Source of the DNA: Hemerocallis citrina
Lineage: Eukaryota; Streptophyta; Magnoliopsida; Asparagales; Asphodelaceae
Length of the DNA stretch: 64,000 nt
Reading direction: 5' to 3'
NCBI GenBank assembly: GCA_017893485.1
Contig: CM030368.1
Location: 174,188,004-174,252,003, forward strand
Shown here: positions 21,929-33,429 of the stretch, one piece after another
How positions within the stretch are numbered: position 1 is the first letter of the stretch
Layout: the number at the start of each line of letters is the position of its first letter
The notes under the pieces: model-generated
Database searches by the model: none
What the model saw: the letters and a program-made list of their open reading frames with translations, nothing else
Told to the model about the DNA's origin: nothing
Program-made: the position numbers and the translations under genes

Positions 21929-24900
21929 ATGTCTTCAACCTGGCTATCGGTTCTTGAGCTCAGTGGGTGCGGGCCCAATGAGGGGGTCCGCCACCCACCG
22001 GCGCCAACAACTTACACTTCCACCACAGCTGCTGCTCAACCCCCAGCCACAACTTCCAACTCAGTTCCCCAACAGCAACTTCTTCCAAAAGTGCTCCCTA
22101 CAGAAGTGATCACCCCGGCTCCTCATCTGGTGGACCCCCGACAGATGAGCCCACATCCTATTGAGAGAGGAGATCGTGAGCTCAGACGTGATCGCTCCCC
22201 GACGCGTGCACACCTACGTGCACATCAACGTCGTGAAGGGAGGATCCACGATCATCATCGCTTCGATCAACGTCACCAACAAGAGGAGTCTTACGGAGGA
22301 AGGGCCCAACGATGGGGTCCTCCTCCAGGCCAATATAGGCGGAAGAAAACCCCACCGCTACAGCTCCATCTCCTACATCCCAGGGGCCACATTCAGAGAG
22401 GTACAGAGCTTGTTTCACACAGGCAGCATCACAATCACAACAACTCCAACACCATCCCCAAACCAGTGTTCCAACCACACCTGTCTGACCACCCCCAACA
22501 CCACAGTTCAAGCAGGGAGCCAGATTGCCAGGTTCTCCCTACACAACCCCACCAACACCAACATTTCCCATCTGACCCCCCCCCCCCCCCCCCCCCGCCG
22601 CCATCCCCACAACTCTCACAGGAAGCCAAAAGGTCAGGACCACCCTCCACAATCCCTCCAGGAATCACGATTTAACACCACAACCACCCCCACTCCCCCA
22701 AATCCCACCACCTACCAACCCGCAATTCCAATGCCTCTGGAGTGCCCAACAGCTAAATCCAATGCCAAGCGAGACCCTCATGGGGCTGCGCTAGGCGGAA
22801 CTATTGAAGATAGGCACCCCGGAGATAAGGAGAGCGGGGGACAATGGGTTCAGGTACGGGGTAAGAAAAACAAAAATGAGACCATGTCCACTTACCGTCA
22901 TGATGATCAGCTCCAGCTCCAGAAGAAGCTGAGGAAGGGTAAACGGAAGCCAGCCCCGTGTTTTAACTGCGGAGACCTTGGGCATTACAGGAGTGAGTGC
23001 ACGAAAGAAGTACGGTACCTCAAATGTATGAAGTGGGGGCATCTATCTTACGTGTGCACCAATGTGGTGGAAACCCAAAGTGATGAAGAGCGGCCGGTTA
23101 GTCGAGGGAGATCCCCCGACCACCCCACTGTCATCCGATTGGCGAACGGCCTGGAAATCATTAAAAACGAAGAAAGATGGTTGCGGCAATGGTGTGCGAT
23201 AGCCAAGGTTAAAGCTGGAAGGCCGTCGGAGACACACCTCACACAAGCGCTCACTGAGAAATGGTCGATGAGTGCCGATCGAGACTGGGTTGCTAAGAAG
23301 TTGTGCCATTTGCAATTTTTGGTATCATTCCCCTCACCGGAGAAAGTCTCAGAGACTGTTAGCATGGGGATTGTTGACTTTGGACACTTTCAAGTAGAGT
23401 TCAGCGCTTGGATGCCGACATTCGGAGCCGAGCTCCCACAGGGAGATAAATTTTGGGTATGGATTCATAACGTACCCTTGCACTTTTGGAAGAGGGAAGC
23501 TCTTCAAGAGATGGTCGGTGAGTTCGGGAGTGTAGAAGAGATAGATGAGAAGACGGTACGACGGTCGGAGTTGGTCTCCGCAAGGGTACTTATCAGAAGC
23601 TCCGACATCTCATTGATGTCGCGCTTCGCCAAGGTGTATTCATTTGAAGAATCGTATCTTGTCAGGTTTGTGCTAGACAAGAAAGTTGATTCATCAAAGG
23701 AACAGCAGGCTTGCATCTCTCCCAAGTCGACTACAACCCTAAGAGATCACAGGACATACAAGCAGGTGGTATCGCCAACAAATTGCCTCACAATTGATGG
23801 GTCTCATGAAGTGGAACGAGCTCACAGGGAGATTCTCAAGGTGGCGATGGGGCAGGGGCGGCACCAATAGCCAAAACAAGACCCACCGTACAGAGGAGTT
23901 CGACAAAGGGACCGTCCCATCAGATCCAATGGTCAAAAGTCCAATGGGACCTTCAACTCGCTGGATCGAACGGTGGCACCGATCGACAACCCTATTTTGG
24001 AGGAGCGCACAGTAGCACAGAGGGGAGGGGCAGGGACAGACCCCAAAAAGGGCAAAACTCCACTCTGCCATAACATGCAGACTCTGAACCAGGGGTTGGT
24101 GGAAGAGACCCCCAGTATGGGGAAGGCGACAGCCGAAGGAAGGCTCTCGACCAAGGAGTGGGTCAAAAAGCTTTGGTTTGCGTCAGAAAAAGAAAAAGAA
24201 GCTACTGAGGAGCAGGTGCGACAGGAGTCAGAGACGTCTTTGGGGAAAGAAGCGTACGCAGATCTACCAAACCTCAGCAAAAAGAACTCAAAGGAGAACG
24301 AGTTGAGCGCTGAGGGAGTGGGTAAGATAGAAAAGCTTTTGGAGGGTGGCGATTTTGGGAAAGATGACAGGGGTTTTGGAGCGAAGGAGGTAGGCAAAAA
24401 TGGAAAAGAAGACGAAGCTGAAGCGTCTTCTGCTTTGTTAACAAAGACAAAAGCTAGCGCTTCAATTATGAAGCAACCATTGGGACGCACGCCGTCTGAG
24501 CCAACCGTTTCTCCCACCAATGCAACGAAGCCAGCTGGTTACGGGGGTAACCTCACCGCACACCTCGAACGAACAGCTGCTGCTGTTCTCGAGGCCAGCG
24601 GTACAATGTATCGCGGCAACTCTTTAACGAATCCTGCTAATGTTTGTGTGAGTCTGGGGCCAAGTGGTGGGCCTTTTATAGGGGCTAATGGGCCCAATAA
24701 GGGGTCCAAAGAGCCGTTTATTGTCTCTAGGGTTTGTAGCACTGGAGTTTCGTTCATTTAGACACAATATCAAACTGGGAGCGGGCCCACCGAGGGGACC
24801 GCTATGGAGAACACTTCTGTTATTAGTGAGTCACCAATCTACGGGCTCAATGAGAAGTCCGCATTGAAAGTGCCTACTCTACAACGGGAAACTCATCTCA

Positions 24901-25451
24901 CAGATAGTGAGGAGGACCTAGAAGGGCGGCTCAACCTAGATGAAGAATTCTCAATCACAGATGACGAGTCAGAGGATCTTGAGTTCATTGCTAACACCCA
25001 GAGGGAGGTCTCCCCTGAGATGGTACTATCCACACTCCCAGAGTCAGCTCCCAGAGGTAGCTCAGGATCGTCTCAGAGGACAGTTGGGTTCAGAGTTCAC
25101 CGCTCACCCAAGAGGGCTCACGTGGAGTCCTTGGATGACTATCTCGAGGTAGCAGCGGCAGCCAAAGCTATTAAATTCTACAATGGAGGTACGACTAACT
25201 TTTTAGCTTCCATATTAAATTTCATGTCAGACTCAGAGGTTTTTTTACTAGCCGAAATATGTAGGTTAGAGGTATGTGACACAGAGCGCAACGCTTTACT
25301 ACTCAATAAAATCAGGGGTTGGGAAATTGATAGGGTTAAGTCCAGTCATGAGAATGCCCTTAGGAATTGCGCTGGGCCGACAGACATCCCCAAGGATGTA
25401 GCTGGCCCCACACCCACACCTACGATCTCCGTTGACACTACTCCCCAATGA
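21929..25451 (+). pseudogene. LINE ORF1 (RNA-binding, DUF4283 and CCHC), frameshifted
   Basis: A frame starting at 21929 (MSSTWLSVLE...) reads a Pro/His/Arg-rich region to about 22675. A second frame open from 22161 to 23870 holds the conserved part. The switch is plausibly at the 21-base C tract at 22576-22596. The conserved part has a zinc knuckle CFNCGDLGHYRSEC at about 22961-23000. A second knuckle follows whose first cysteine is lost (RYLKCMKWGHLSYVC), then a DUF4283-like region (AKKLCHLQFLVSFPS, FWVWIHNVPLHFW). Later frames 23973-24761 and 24804-25451 carry the acidic C-terminal part. In L1 elements ORF1 coats the RNA and helps transport it to the target. It overlaps the start of ORF2 by about 20 bp. 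Confidence 0.78.
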
Positions 25452-28400
25452 ATACACTTTCTGGAATGTTCGGGGGCTGGGGGATAGGGGTAAGAGAGAT
25501 ATGGTAAGGGACGTCATCAGCAACTCCATGGCGGATGTGGTAGGGTTACAAGAGACCAAACTCCAGCACGGGCTCAAACTCAAAAGAGTTGGAGGTAACA
25601 GAATCAAGGAGTGCGTGTTACGTCCATCTGCAGGAGCCTTAGGAGGGATTGCTATAGGGTTCAACTCGGATACTCTATCCTGCATAGAGGAGTACAGTGG
25701 AACGTTCTCCCTGACTGTCCGACTTAAGAGACGATCCGATGATTGGGTGCAGATGGTGACTGTTGTCTACGGACCGAATGTGGCTTCAGACCGAGAGGCC
25801 TTCTGGCAAGAACTTGTCGACATTCGGCAGCGTTGGTCGGGAGCCTAGATTGTAGGAGGGGACTTCAACATTACTAGATTTGCCCATGAGCACAAGGGAA
25901 GAGGCTCCAGCGACAGATACAGAGAGGAGTTCAACAGAATGATCACGGAACTAGAGCTGATTGATATCCCAATCAATGACAGACTATTCACTTGGTCTAA
26001 TATGCAAGCAGCTCCGATTATGGCCAAGTTGGATAGGATTCTAGTCTCGATGGAATGGGAGGCTATATTTCCACCAGCATCAGCTAGATCGATCCCTAGA
26101 CCAACTTCAGACCATACCCCGATCCTCCTCGATGTGGGGATACACGGAGCCCACAGGCCTCGGAAATTTAGATTTAAGAAGGCCTGGTTAGAAATTTAGG
26201 TATTCCATCACATGGTTATGGAGAACTGGGCGCTCCCAACGGCTGGCAGGGACGCAGCATCCCGATGGTGTGAAAAAATTCGAAGATTGAGAAATAGGCT
26301 GCGGAGATGGAATCGAACTAGATTCTCAACCATATGGCGTGCTAAAGAGTCCTTTCTGGAAGGAATTGATGATCTAGAGAAGGTGGAAGAGACAAGAGCT
26401 CTGTCGCAGGAAGAGCGAAACAGGCTACTAGAGTTCCGTGATAACATTGCCAATCTGTATAGACTGGAGGAGATCAAATGGCGACAAAGGTCTAGAATCT
26501 CGTGGCTCAAAGAGGGAGACGCGAATACGGCCTACTTCCACCGTGTTGCAAGCGCAAGAAGGAGGTCCAACCTTGTCCTATCAATTCAGACGGCTACGAG
26601 AACCTCGCAAGACGAAAAGGTGATTTCCGCAACCTTTCACACTTTCTATAAGGGTCTCTTCGGGAGGAAAAATGATTTTAGGGTCCCAATGAGCGTCCCA
26701 ATGATTTCGAGAAGGCATACGACTCCGTCGACTGAGAGTGTTTGCTAGAGGCTCTCAGATGGAGAGGTTTCGGGGACAGATGGATAAGGTGGATCAAACA
26801 GTGTTTGCAGTCTAGTAAAATGGGCAGCCCGGTACATCGTTTCCCTGCAAGAAGGGACTTCGATAGGGGGATCCGCTTTCCCCACTCCTATTTACTATTG
26901 TAGCGGATGTGCTGAGAGGTATGCTGGAAAACTGTCACAAAAAAGGTTGGACAACGCCTGTGGCCAGCAGCACCTCTGACCAGGGGTGCACGATTCTCCA
27001 ATATGCTGATGACACCCTACTCTTTGAAAATGGGACTAGATCAGAAACAGTCTGCTTTAAAGGGGTCCTCTACTGTTTCGAAGCCTGGTCAGGCCTCAGG
27101 ATAAATTTCACAAGAGCGCGTTGGTTCCCATTACACTCTCCGAGGAAGTAGCACGGGAGCATGCGACCATTCTAAACTGTTCGACGGAGGAGTTCCCAAT
27201 CAAATACTTAGGGCTCCCACTCAGACTAGGGAGACTGACTAAGTCTGAATGGTTACCTATAATAGACAGGATGGAGGACAGACTGTCTGGGTGGAAAGGT
27301 AAATCGCTTTCTCTCGGGGGCAGAGTGGTACTCATCAACTCAGTGTTGTCTAATCTGCCCATCTACTATATGTCGTTTTTTGAACTCCCAAAGTGGGTTA
27401 TCCAAAGGATTGACCGAATCAGAAAAAGATTCCTTTGGAAAGGGGCAGATTCGAATAAGGGAGGCTACCACCTTATCAAATGGAGTATCGCTTGCATGAA
27501 GAAGAGACATGGAGGGCTAGGCATCACTGACCATAGAGATATGAACCTTGCCCTCCTAGGGAAATGGTGGTGGAAAGTTTTTCACCACTACGGGGAAGGA
27601 TGGCAGGATTTCATTCAGCCATACCTTCGGGGAAAAGGAACGAGAAGCATAGGCTTCCGAGCAGGGACTAAAGTCTCACGGTTTTGGAAAGGAATTATCA
27701 AAGCCAGCGGACCGTTCAACTCAGCGGTATCGTCGACTATCGGTAATGGACAGTCCACTAGATTTTGGTGGGACAGATGGTGTGGTCCCCATGCTCTTAA
27801 GAAAATTTTTCCAGAGCTGTATGAAAAATCGAGCCGACCGAATATCTCTATGGCAGAAACCTGGAAAAGGGGTAATTGGAGGCTGCCGTTCTAGGGAACT
27901 CTTTCCCCAGGATTGCACCAGCAACTGCGTGAACTGCAAACACACATTTCACAGTCTGGGGTGTTGTGTGCCCAAGGCCCAGACCAGATGTGCTGGGGAC
28001 TATAGAACAAAGGAGTGTTCTCGGTCAGATCCCTTTACCATCGTATTCACTATCGAGGATGCAGACCCAGCTGGGCAAAGGTGTTGTGGAAGGCAAAAAC
28101 GCCCTTAAAGTCAGAGTCTTCCTCTGGCTTGTTCTCAATAATGCGATACTAACCAGAGAGAACCTGGCCAAAAGGCAACCCCACATTGCGATCAACTGTG
28201 GATTCTGCAATATGCATACGGAAAATTTGAACCATTTGTTTATTCACTGCCCAAGAAGTAAGGCCACCATGATAGAAGTTCTACGAGCCCTAGGAACAAG
28301 TGACTATCCAAGCGAGTATGAGGAACTGTGGGTTGGCCCTAGCTTTGCCTCGATCAGACACGATATGAGGGAGGCATGGTATATTGCCATTGCGGCAACC

Positions 28401-28604
28401 ACTTGGGTGTTATGGCTAGATAGGAACAATTTTTATTTTCGTGCTTCTTGTAATACTATTTCTGGTAACCTTACCCATATCATGCATCTGATTTTCTTTT
28501 GAGCTACAGCTGCTGCCACAGGAGCGAGAGGGAGAATTGCAAGGGTTTTCCAGGTGGAAGAATTTGACGACGAGGAGGTAGAGTTCGGGCCGACTCTGGA
28601 CTGA
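25432..28604 (+). pseudogene. LINE ORF2 (endonuclease-reverse transcriptase), internally deleted
   Basis: The endonuclease starts YTFWNVRGLGDRGK and contains LQETK and VVYGP, then a TAG replacing a likely Trp before IVGGDFN. It ends with SDHTPILLD, so most catalytic residues are present. A linker WLKEGDANTAYFHR follows. Near 26690 the sequence jumps from the start of the RT region to NDFEKAYDSVD, followed by a TGA where Trp is expected; the fingers are missing. The palm motif LQYADDTLLF (about 27000) is intact. The thumb (LGLPLRLGRLTKSEW, YYMSFFELPKW) and a zf-RVT-like end (VRVFLWLVLNN, CGFC...HLFIHC) follow in shifted frames. The terminal stop is at 28602-28604. The protein would nick target DNA and copy the LINE RNA, but this copy cannot. 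Confidence 0.85.
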
Positions 28605-28869
28605 GGAATGGGCACCCTACATACTCCTCAGTATTTCATCAGCTGCAATCTCTGCTTCTTTGTATTTTGTATCAATCTATTGTACTTTTAGGTTGTTTGA
28701 TGTTTGGACGATTTAACCCATCCCCCAGGATTTTGTTGGGGGTTTATGTTTTATTTCCTGCACTGCACTTTTGTATTTCCCGGTACTCCGGGGTTGTTTT
28801 ATTAATTTCTTATTAATGAAATAGGGTTCATTCTAAATTCCTCCCTTTCAAATATCGCAATAATAGGCA

Positions 28870-29530
28870 AGTTACTTCTCTACCTTCCCACACTCTCTCT
28901 CTCTCTCTCTCTCTCTGTGCACATGCGCCGTCAGTATGCCCTTCCCTGCGTCAACCCTTCTCTCTTACGTAACCCTACTAAAATACCCTCATCCCCACAT
29001 TTCTTCTTTCTGAATTTCATCTTTTGGCTGTGATGGCTGCCTGCAGTTAAGTTTCGTTCTAATATTTTTACCTTTTCCATTGTATCAGGTATTCAAAATA
29101 ACAAGCCCTTCGATATTATGATTGTTTTGATATTGAATCAAACAGAAAAAACAATAGTTTTTTTGTCTGCATGATGTTATGCAATTTCTTAATTTTAATA
29201 AACCATTAACAACTCCTGCTAAATGTTATATATCTATGATGATATGTGTAAGTTTGATTCTATGATCTTTTAATATGAAATCAATCACAAACAATTCAAA
29301 TCATGATTCCTCAGTGTTATATAAGTTTCAAAATGCAATATTTCTTACATAATCAATAGACAGCAAATAACTCCAGAACTTCCAAAAATAATAAAAAACA
29401 AAATAAATCAAGAGTTGTTTGTGATTAATTAAAGACTAAGACTTACTAACTTATAATTAATCACAATAAATAAAACTTGATATAATTAAGCATGAAAGAG
29501 AAGTCTAGATAGTAATCTAACACAAATAAT
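28870..29530. other. spacer without gene; (CT)n microsatellite
   Basis: (CT)n lies at about 28889-28916. The rest is AT-rich, with a direct motif 'gattaatt' repeated near 29425 and 29455. No conserved frame was found on either strand. Confidence 0.5.
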
Positions 29531-29539
29531 CGGCAGGTG

Positions 29540-29897
29540 AAGAACAAACGAAGAAGATCAAGAATATGTACTCAGACGTGGTAAAAGCAAACAATAGGGA
29601 AGAGCCACAGGCTAGGGGAGGTACACCAGATAATGTATGATCGCATGCAATGAAAAGGAAGGAAGAGGCACGACTCTTGATGGGGTTTTTGGGAACATGT
29701 ATTTTGATGTTTGTATTTTGTTGATTGTGGGAGTCGGTGAGGCTCCCATCTGGAGAAGGGAAATGAGTATCATGGCCCGCCTGTGGGATACATGAATATC
29801 ATTTCCTGCTAGTTGGGTATTTTTGTGGTGTTTGTTTTGTTAAAAGTTTTTTAATGAAACAAGGGGGGCTTCGGCCAACCTTTTATGATAAAAAAAT
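29540..29897 (+). mobile_element. 5'-truncated LINE (3' tail only)
   Basis: The segment resembles the tail of the LINE ending at 51733: 'gaatgagtatcatggcccgc', 'acatgaatatcatttcct', 'ttaatgaaacaaggggg', 'gcttcggccaaccttttatg', then an A-rich end at about 29890. Only the noncoding 3' part is present. The 5' breakpoint and target duplications are unclear; AATAAT occurs near both ends. Confidence 0.65.
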
Positions 29898-30068
29898 AAT
29901 AATTCTCGTTGAAGATTCCAAAATAAAAAGTCCTACTATAAGAAAACTAACTGAGTTTAGGAAGTTGAAAGATTGAACTTCTTTACTTAGTGAGTTCCTT
30001 TTAACATTCAACAAAGCAAGATCACTAGAACAAGGTTTAAAGAAACTTTACAGTTTGAGCCAACTCAC

Positions 30069-30133
30069 TTGGCAATCACCAGCTCCAACACGAGCAAAAA
30101 TGCAATCACAAATGCTAATGCTTGCCCTATCAC
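30069..30133 (-). pseudogene. MSH2 exon, 3' part (interrupted exon)
   Basis: On the minus strand this reads RASISICDCIFARVGAGDCQ up to a perfect CAA|GTGAGT splice donor at 30068. It continues the exon whose first part lies at 40971-41021. Together the two parts give 37 codons of the MutS-homologue MSH2 ATPase domain, in the stretch just after the Walker A exon. MSH2 pairs with MSH6 or MSH3 to detect DNA mismatches in the nucleus. The next exon (the segment leading to Walker B) is not found down to 28870. One change is notable: Cys in place of the usual Arg in ISxRDCIF, a C-to-T type mutation. Confidence 0.88.
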
Positions 30134-30524
30134 TGTTGGAAGAGAGCAGGAATTTTGTTGGGCTAAATGGCAAACAAATTGAAAATTGAAAATTTGTATT
30201 ATATTTTATTATAACAACAAAAAAACTCTTCACTCTTTTCTAAAACTGGTGTTACTACACCTTACAAATATACACTCTCTTCTTCTTCTTTTTTTCTGCT
30301 TGTTTCTTGTTCTTGTCTTGTTTGATTTTTCTTCTTCCTAAACCTCCTATTTATAGGAACGAGAGAAGAGTAACTGACAAACTCTTCATTCTCCTCTCTC
30401 CCGTTTTTCTTTGCGGCACCAAACCCTGCCACATTTTTCCAAAGGCACCAAATCCTGCCACATTTTTTTCAAACAATGTTTAGTGGGTGGGGCCCACCTC
30501 ACCAAACATGTTTGACAACCATCA
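30134..30524 (-). repeat. 3' LTR of the copia element
   Basis: 391 bp. It contains 'cctcctatttataggaac' (TATAAATA on the minus strand, near 30347) and an internal pair of 'accaaa(c/t)cctgccacattt'. The polypurine tract lies just inside at 30525-30536. Confidence 0.93.
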
Positions 30525-30534
30525 CTCCCCCTCA

Positions 30535-33220
30535 AATATATTTGGCCATCTCGAGTTTTTCATTGAGTTTATGAAAAACTTCAGCTTTCGGTGGCTTAGT
30601 AAATATATCTGCAATTTGATATTCTGTCTTACAGTATGTCAGCTTTACCCTTTTTTCTTTGGCCAACACTCGAATGAAATGATATTTTAACTCGATGTGC
30701 TTACTTCTTCCGTGTGCGACTGGATTTTTTGCCAATGCTATTGCTGACTTGTTGTCAACGTATAGCTCTGTCGGCTATTCCTGTGAATGATACAATTCTT
30801 TCATGATGTTTCCGAGCCATATTGCTTGACAAGTTCCTGATGCTGCTGCAACCTATTCTGCTTCGCATGATGAGAGTGCAACTACTGACTGCTTCTTTGA
30901 TGACCACGAAAATGCAGCTAATCCAATATTGAACACATAGCCACTTGTGCTCTTCCTTTCATCTAAATCTCCACCATAGTCGCTATCTGTATAGCCGACT
31001 AGCTTAACAGTGTTTGTGCTTGTGTAGAGTAGTCATTCGTTGATACTACTCTTGATGTATCGCAATATTCTTTTCGCCGCCATGAGGTGTTCCTGCTTCA
31101 GCTCCTCCATATATCTGCTAACTACCCCCAACAACATACATGATGTCAGGCCTTGTAATAGTCAAATAGCACAAGCTTCCAACCAAGCTTTTAAATAGTG
31201 TGGGATCTACAGAAATCCCTGGATAGTCACGGTGGAGCTTCAGTCCAGTCTTTGCTGGAGTGTTAACCGGATTGTAGTTGCTCATGTTGAATCTCTTCAG
31301 TATCTGGTCTGTATATTTCTTTTGCGTGATGAAGATTCCTTTCTCAGATTGTGTCACTTCCATGCCTAAGAAGTAGGACATTTCTCCAATGTCCGTCATC
31401 TCAAACTCCTTGATCATTGCTTTCTTGAATTCTTCGAACATCTTCGGATTGTTTCCGGTGAAGATCATATCATCCACATAGAGGCAGACGATCATGATTT
31501 CTCCACCATTCTTCTTGGTGTATAGGGAGTGTTCATATGGACTTTTCTGAAATCTATTTTGCTGAAAGTAGTCATCAATTCTCTTGTTCCATGCTCTGGG
31601 TGCCTGTTTGAGACCGTACAAAGCCTTCTTCAATTTACAGACTTTATCTTCTTGATCTTTCACCTTGTAACCGAGAGTTTGTTGAATGTAAACTTCCCTT
31701 TCCAAATAGCCATTAAGGAATGCAGACTTGACATTCATTTGGTATATCTTCCATCTGTTCTGTGCAGCTAGTGAAATGAGAAATCTGATGGTGTCTATCC
31801 TTGCTACTAGTGTAAAGACTTCTTCATAATCGATGTCTTCTCATTGACTGTAGCCTTTAGCTACTAGTCTGGCTTTGTACTTCTCCACTTTGCCTTCTTG
31901 GTTGGTTTTGGTTTTATATACCCATTTTACACCAATTGCTTTGTGGCCCTTTGGAAGTGTTGTCAACTCCCACGTGTCATTCCTTTGTATCGCATGAATT
32001 TCTTCATCCATGGCTTTTCTCCATTTGAGATCTTGAATGGCATCTCCATAGGCGAGTGGATCACATTCTGCAAACAAGCAGAACAATATATAATCCTCCA
32101 TCATCTCAATAGGTTCTGTATCATCATAAAGATCTCTAAGGCTTTGAAATCTTCTAGGTTCCCCCCCAGAAGTATTGCCTTCGCTTGAGCTGAAACTTGA
32201 TACCGGTGTTGGTGACGGTGTTGTTAGAGCTGGACTATTTGGAGGACTTTGTTGCGGTCCTTCTGGTTCTTCTTCTAAATCATCGTCTTTGTCTTCAATG
32301 AACAATTTTTTGTTGCTTCTTTCTTTATCACTCCATCTCTAGTGTTCTTCTTCATCGAACTCCACGTCTCTTGAAATAATTAGCTTCTTAGTAGTTGGAT
32401 TGTACAGCTTGTATGCCTTGGTCCTTCTGTCATATTAAATGAATATACATTTCTCTCCACGATCATCGAGCTTCTTTCTTCGCTGCTTCGGAACATGTGC
32501 ATATGCAATGCACCCGAACACCTTCAAATGGTTGACGCTTGGCTTGAAAATACTCCACATCTCTAGTGGAGTCACGAACTTGACGGCCTTCGTTGGACAT
32601 CTGTTAAGGAGGTAGACAGCACAGTCTACTGCTTCAGCCCAATATGTCTTGGGCAGGAACTAGCTCTTCAGCATGCTTCTCGCCATGTTGAGGATTGTGC
32701 GGTTCTTCCTCTCTGCTATGCCATTCTACTGCGGAGTGTAGGCAGCAGTAAGTTGATGAATAATCCCCTACTTCTTGAGAAAGTCTTGGAATTCCTTCGA
32801 GTTGTATTCTCCTCCACGATCTGAACGAAGTACTTTGATGTAGTGGCTGCTTTGCTTCTGGACCATCTCCTTGAATTCTTTGAACTTTTCTAGGGCTTCC
32901 GATTTCTCCTTCAAGAAATAAATCCAAGTCTTTCTGCTATAAACATCAATAAATGTGAGGAAATATCTATTACCTCCAAGTGACACTACTTCAAATGGTC
33001 CTGCTATGTCGGTATGTACCAACTGAAGCAGATGTGTTGCTCTTCTAGATTTTCCAACCTCGAAGCTTCTTCGGTGTTGCTTCCCCTTCAAGCATCCTTC
33101 ACATAATTGGTCTGGATATTTGATTTGTGGTAAGCCTCTCACCATTTTCTCCTTCCATAGGAGATTGAGGCCATTGAATGCTGGATGCCCGAATCGAAGA
33201 TGCCAAAGCCATGACTCATC
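30535..33220 (-). pseudogene. copia pol: integrase, reverse transcriptase, RNase H
   Basis: Reading from 33220 down: integrase zinc region WHLRFGHP...CEGCLKGKQ; catalytic core with HTDIAGPF, TFIDVYSRKTWIYF, RSDRGGEY and TPQ-stop-NG (Gln lost to a stop); then AERKNRT. The region at 32305-31841 carries the conserved WKKAM-like motif (LKWRKAMDEE) and GVKWVYKTK, the start of RT. 31738-31118 gives MNVKSAFLNGYLE, LYGLKQAPRAW and the catalytic YVDDM at about 31470, then SYFLGMEV and TRPDIMY. RNase H ends with YHFIRVL and ADIFTKPP at about 30590. The protein would copy and integrate the element. Stops at about 32767, 32660, 32450, 32340, 31841 and 31117 disable it. Confidence 0.92.
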
Positions 33221-33429
33221 CACTACAACATATATGGCTTTCTATAGCAGATTTATTATAGCGTTTAAGTGTAAATGCTATTGAAAGTGATCAATAATAG
33301 CATTTCTGAATAAAATGCTATCTTTGATTAATTTTGAAATTTATTTTTAGCTACGACAGCATTTTTAAAATGCTGTATTTTTTACAGCATTTTAGAAACG
33401 CTATAAAATCTGTAAATAAACTTAAGTAG

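Larger units (their letters stand above)
21705..28856 (+). mobile_element. L1-type LINE, nearly full length but inactive
   Basis: ORF1 (zinc knuckles, DUF4283-like domain) and ORF2 (endonuclease, reverse transcriptase, zf-RVT) follow in order. The 13-bp direct repeat gcaataataggca flanks the element (21692-21704 and 28857-28869), with further weaker similarity beyond it (cttctctacct). The tail (28605-28856) lacks a clear poly-A and ends in a T-rich region with 'tattaatgaaatagggttca'. A large part of the reverse transcriptase is deleted near 26700. Confidence 0.85.

Noticed and set aside
22182..22668. Gly/Cys/Trp-rich minus-strand ORFs
   Set aside because: Antisense shadows of the Pro/His-rich LINE ORF1 and its C tract.
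28870..30068. Search for the next MSH2 exon (Walker B region) downstream of the MSH2 exon
   Set aside because: No matching sequence was found on the minus strand by reading; only a LINE tail and AT-rich DNA are present.
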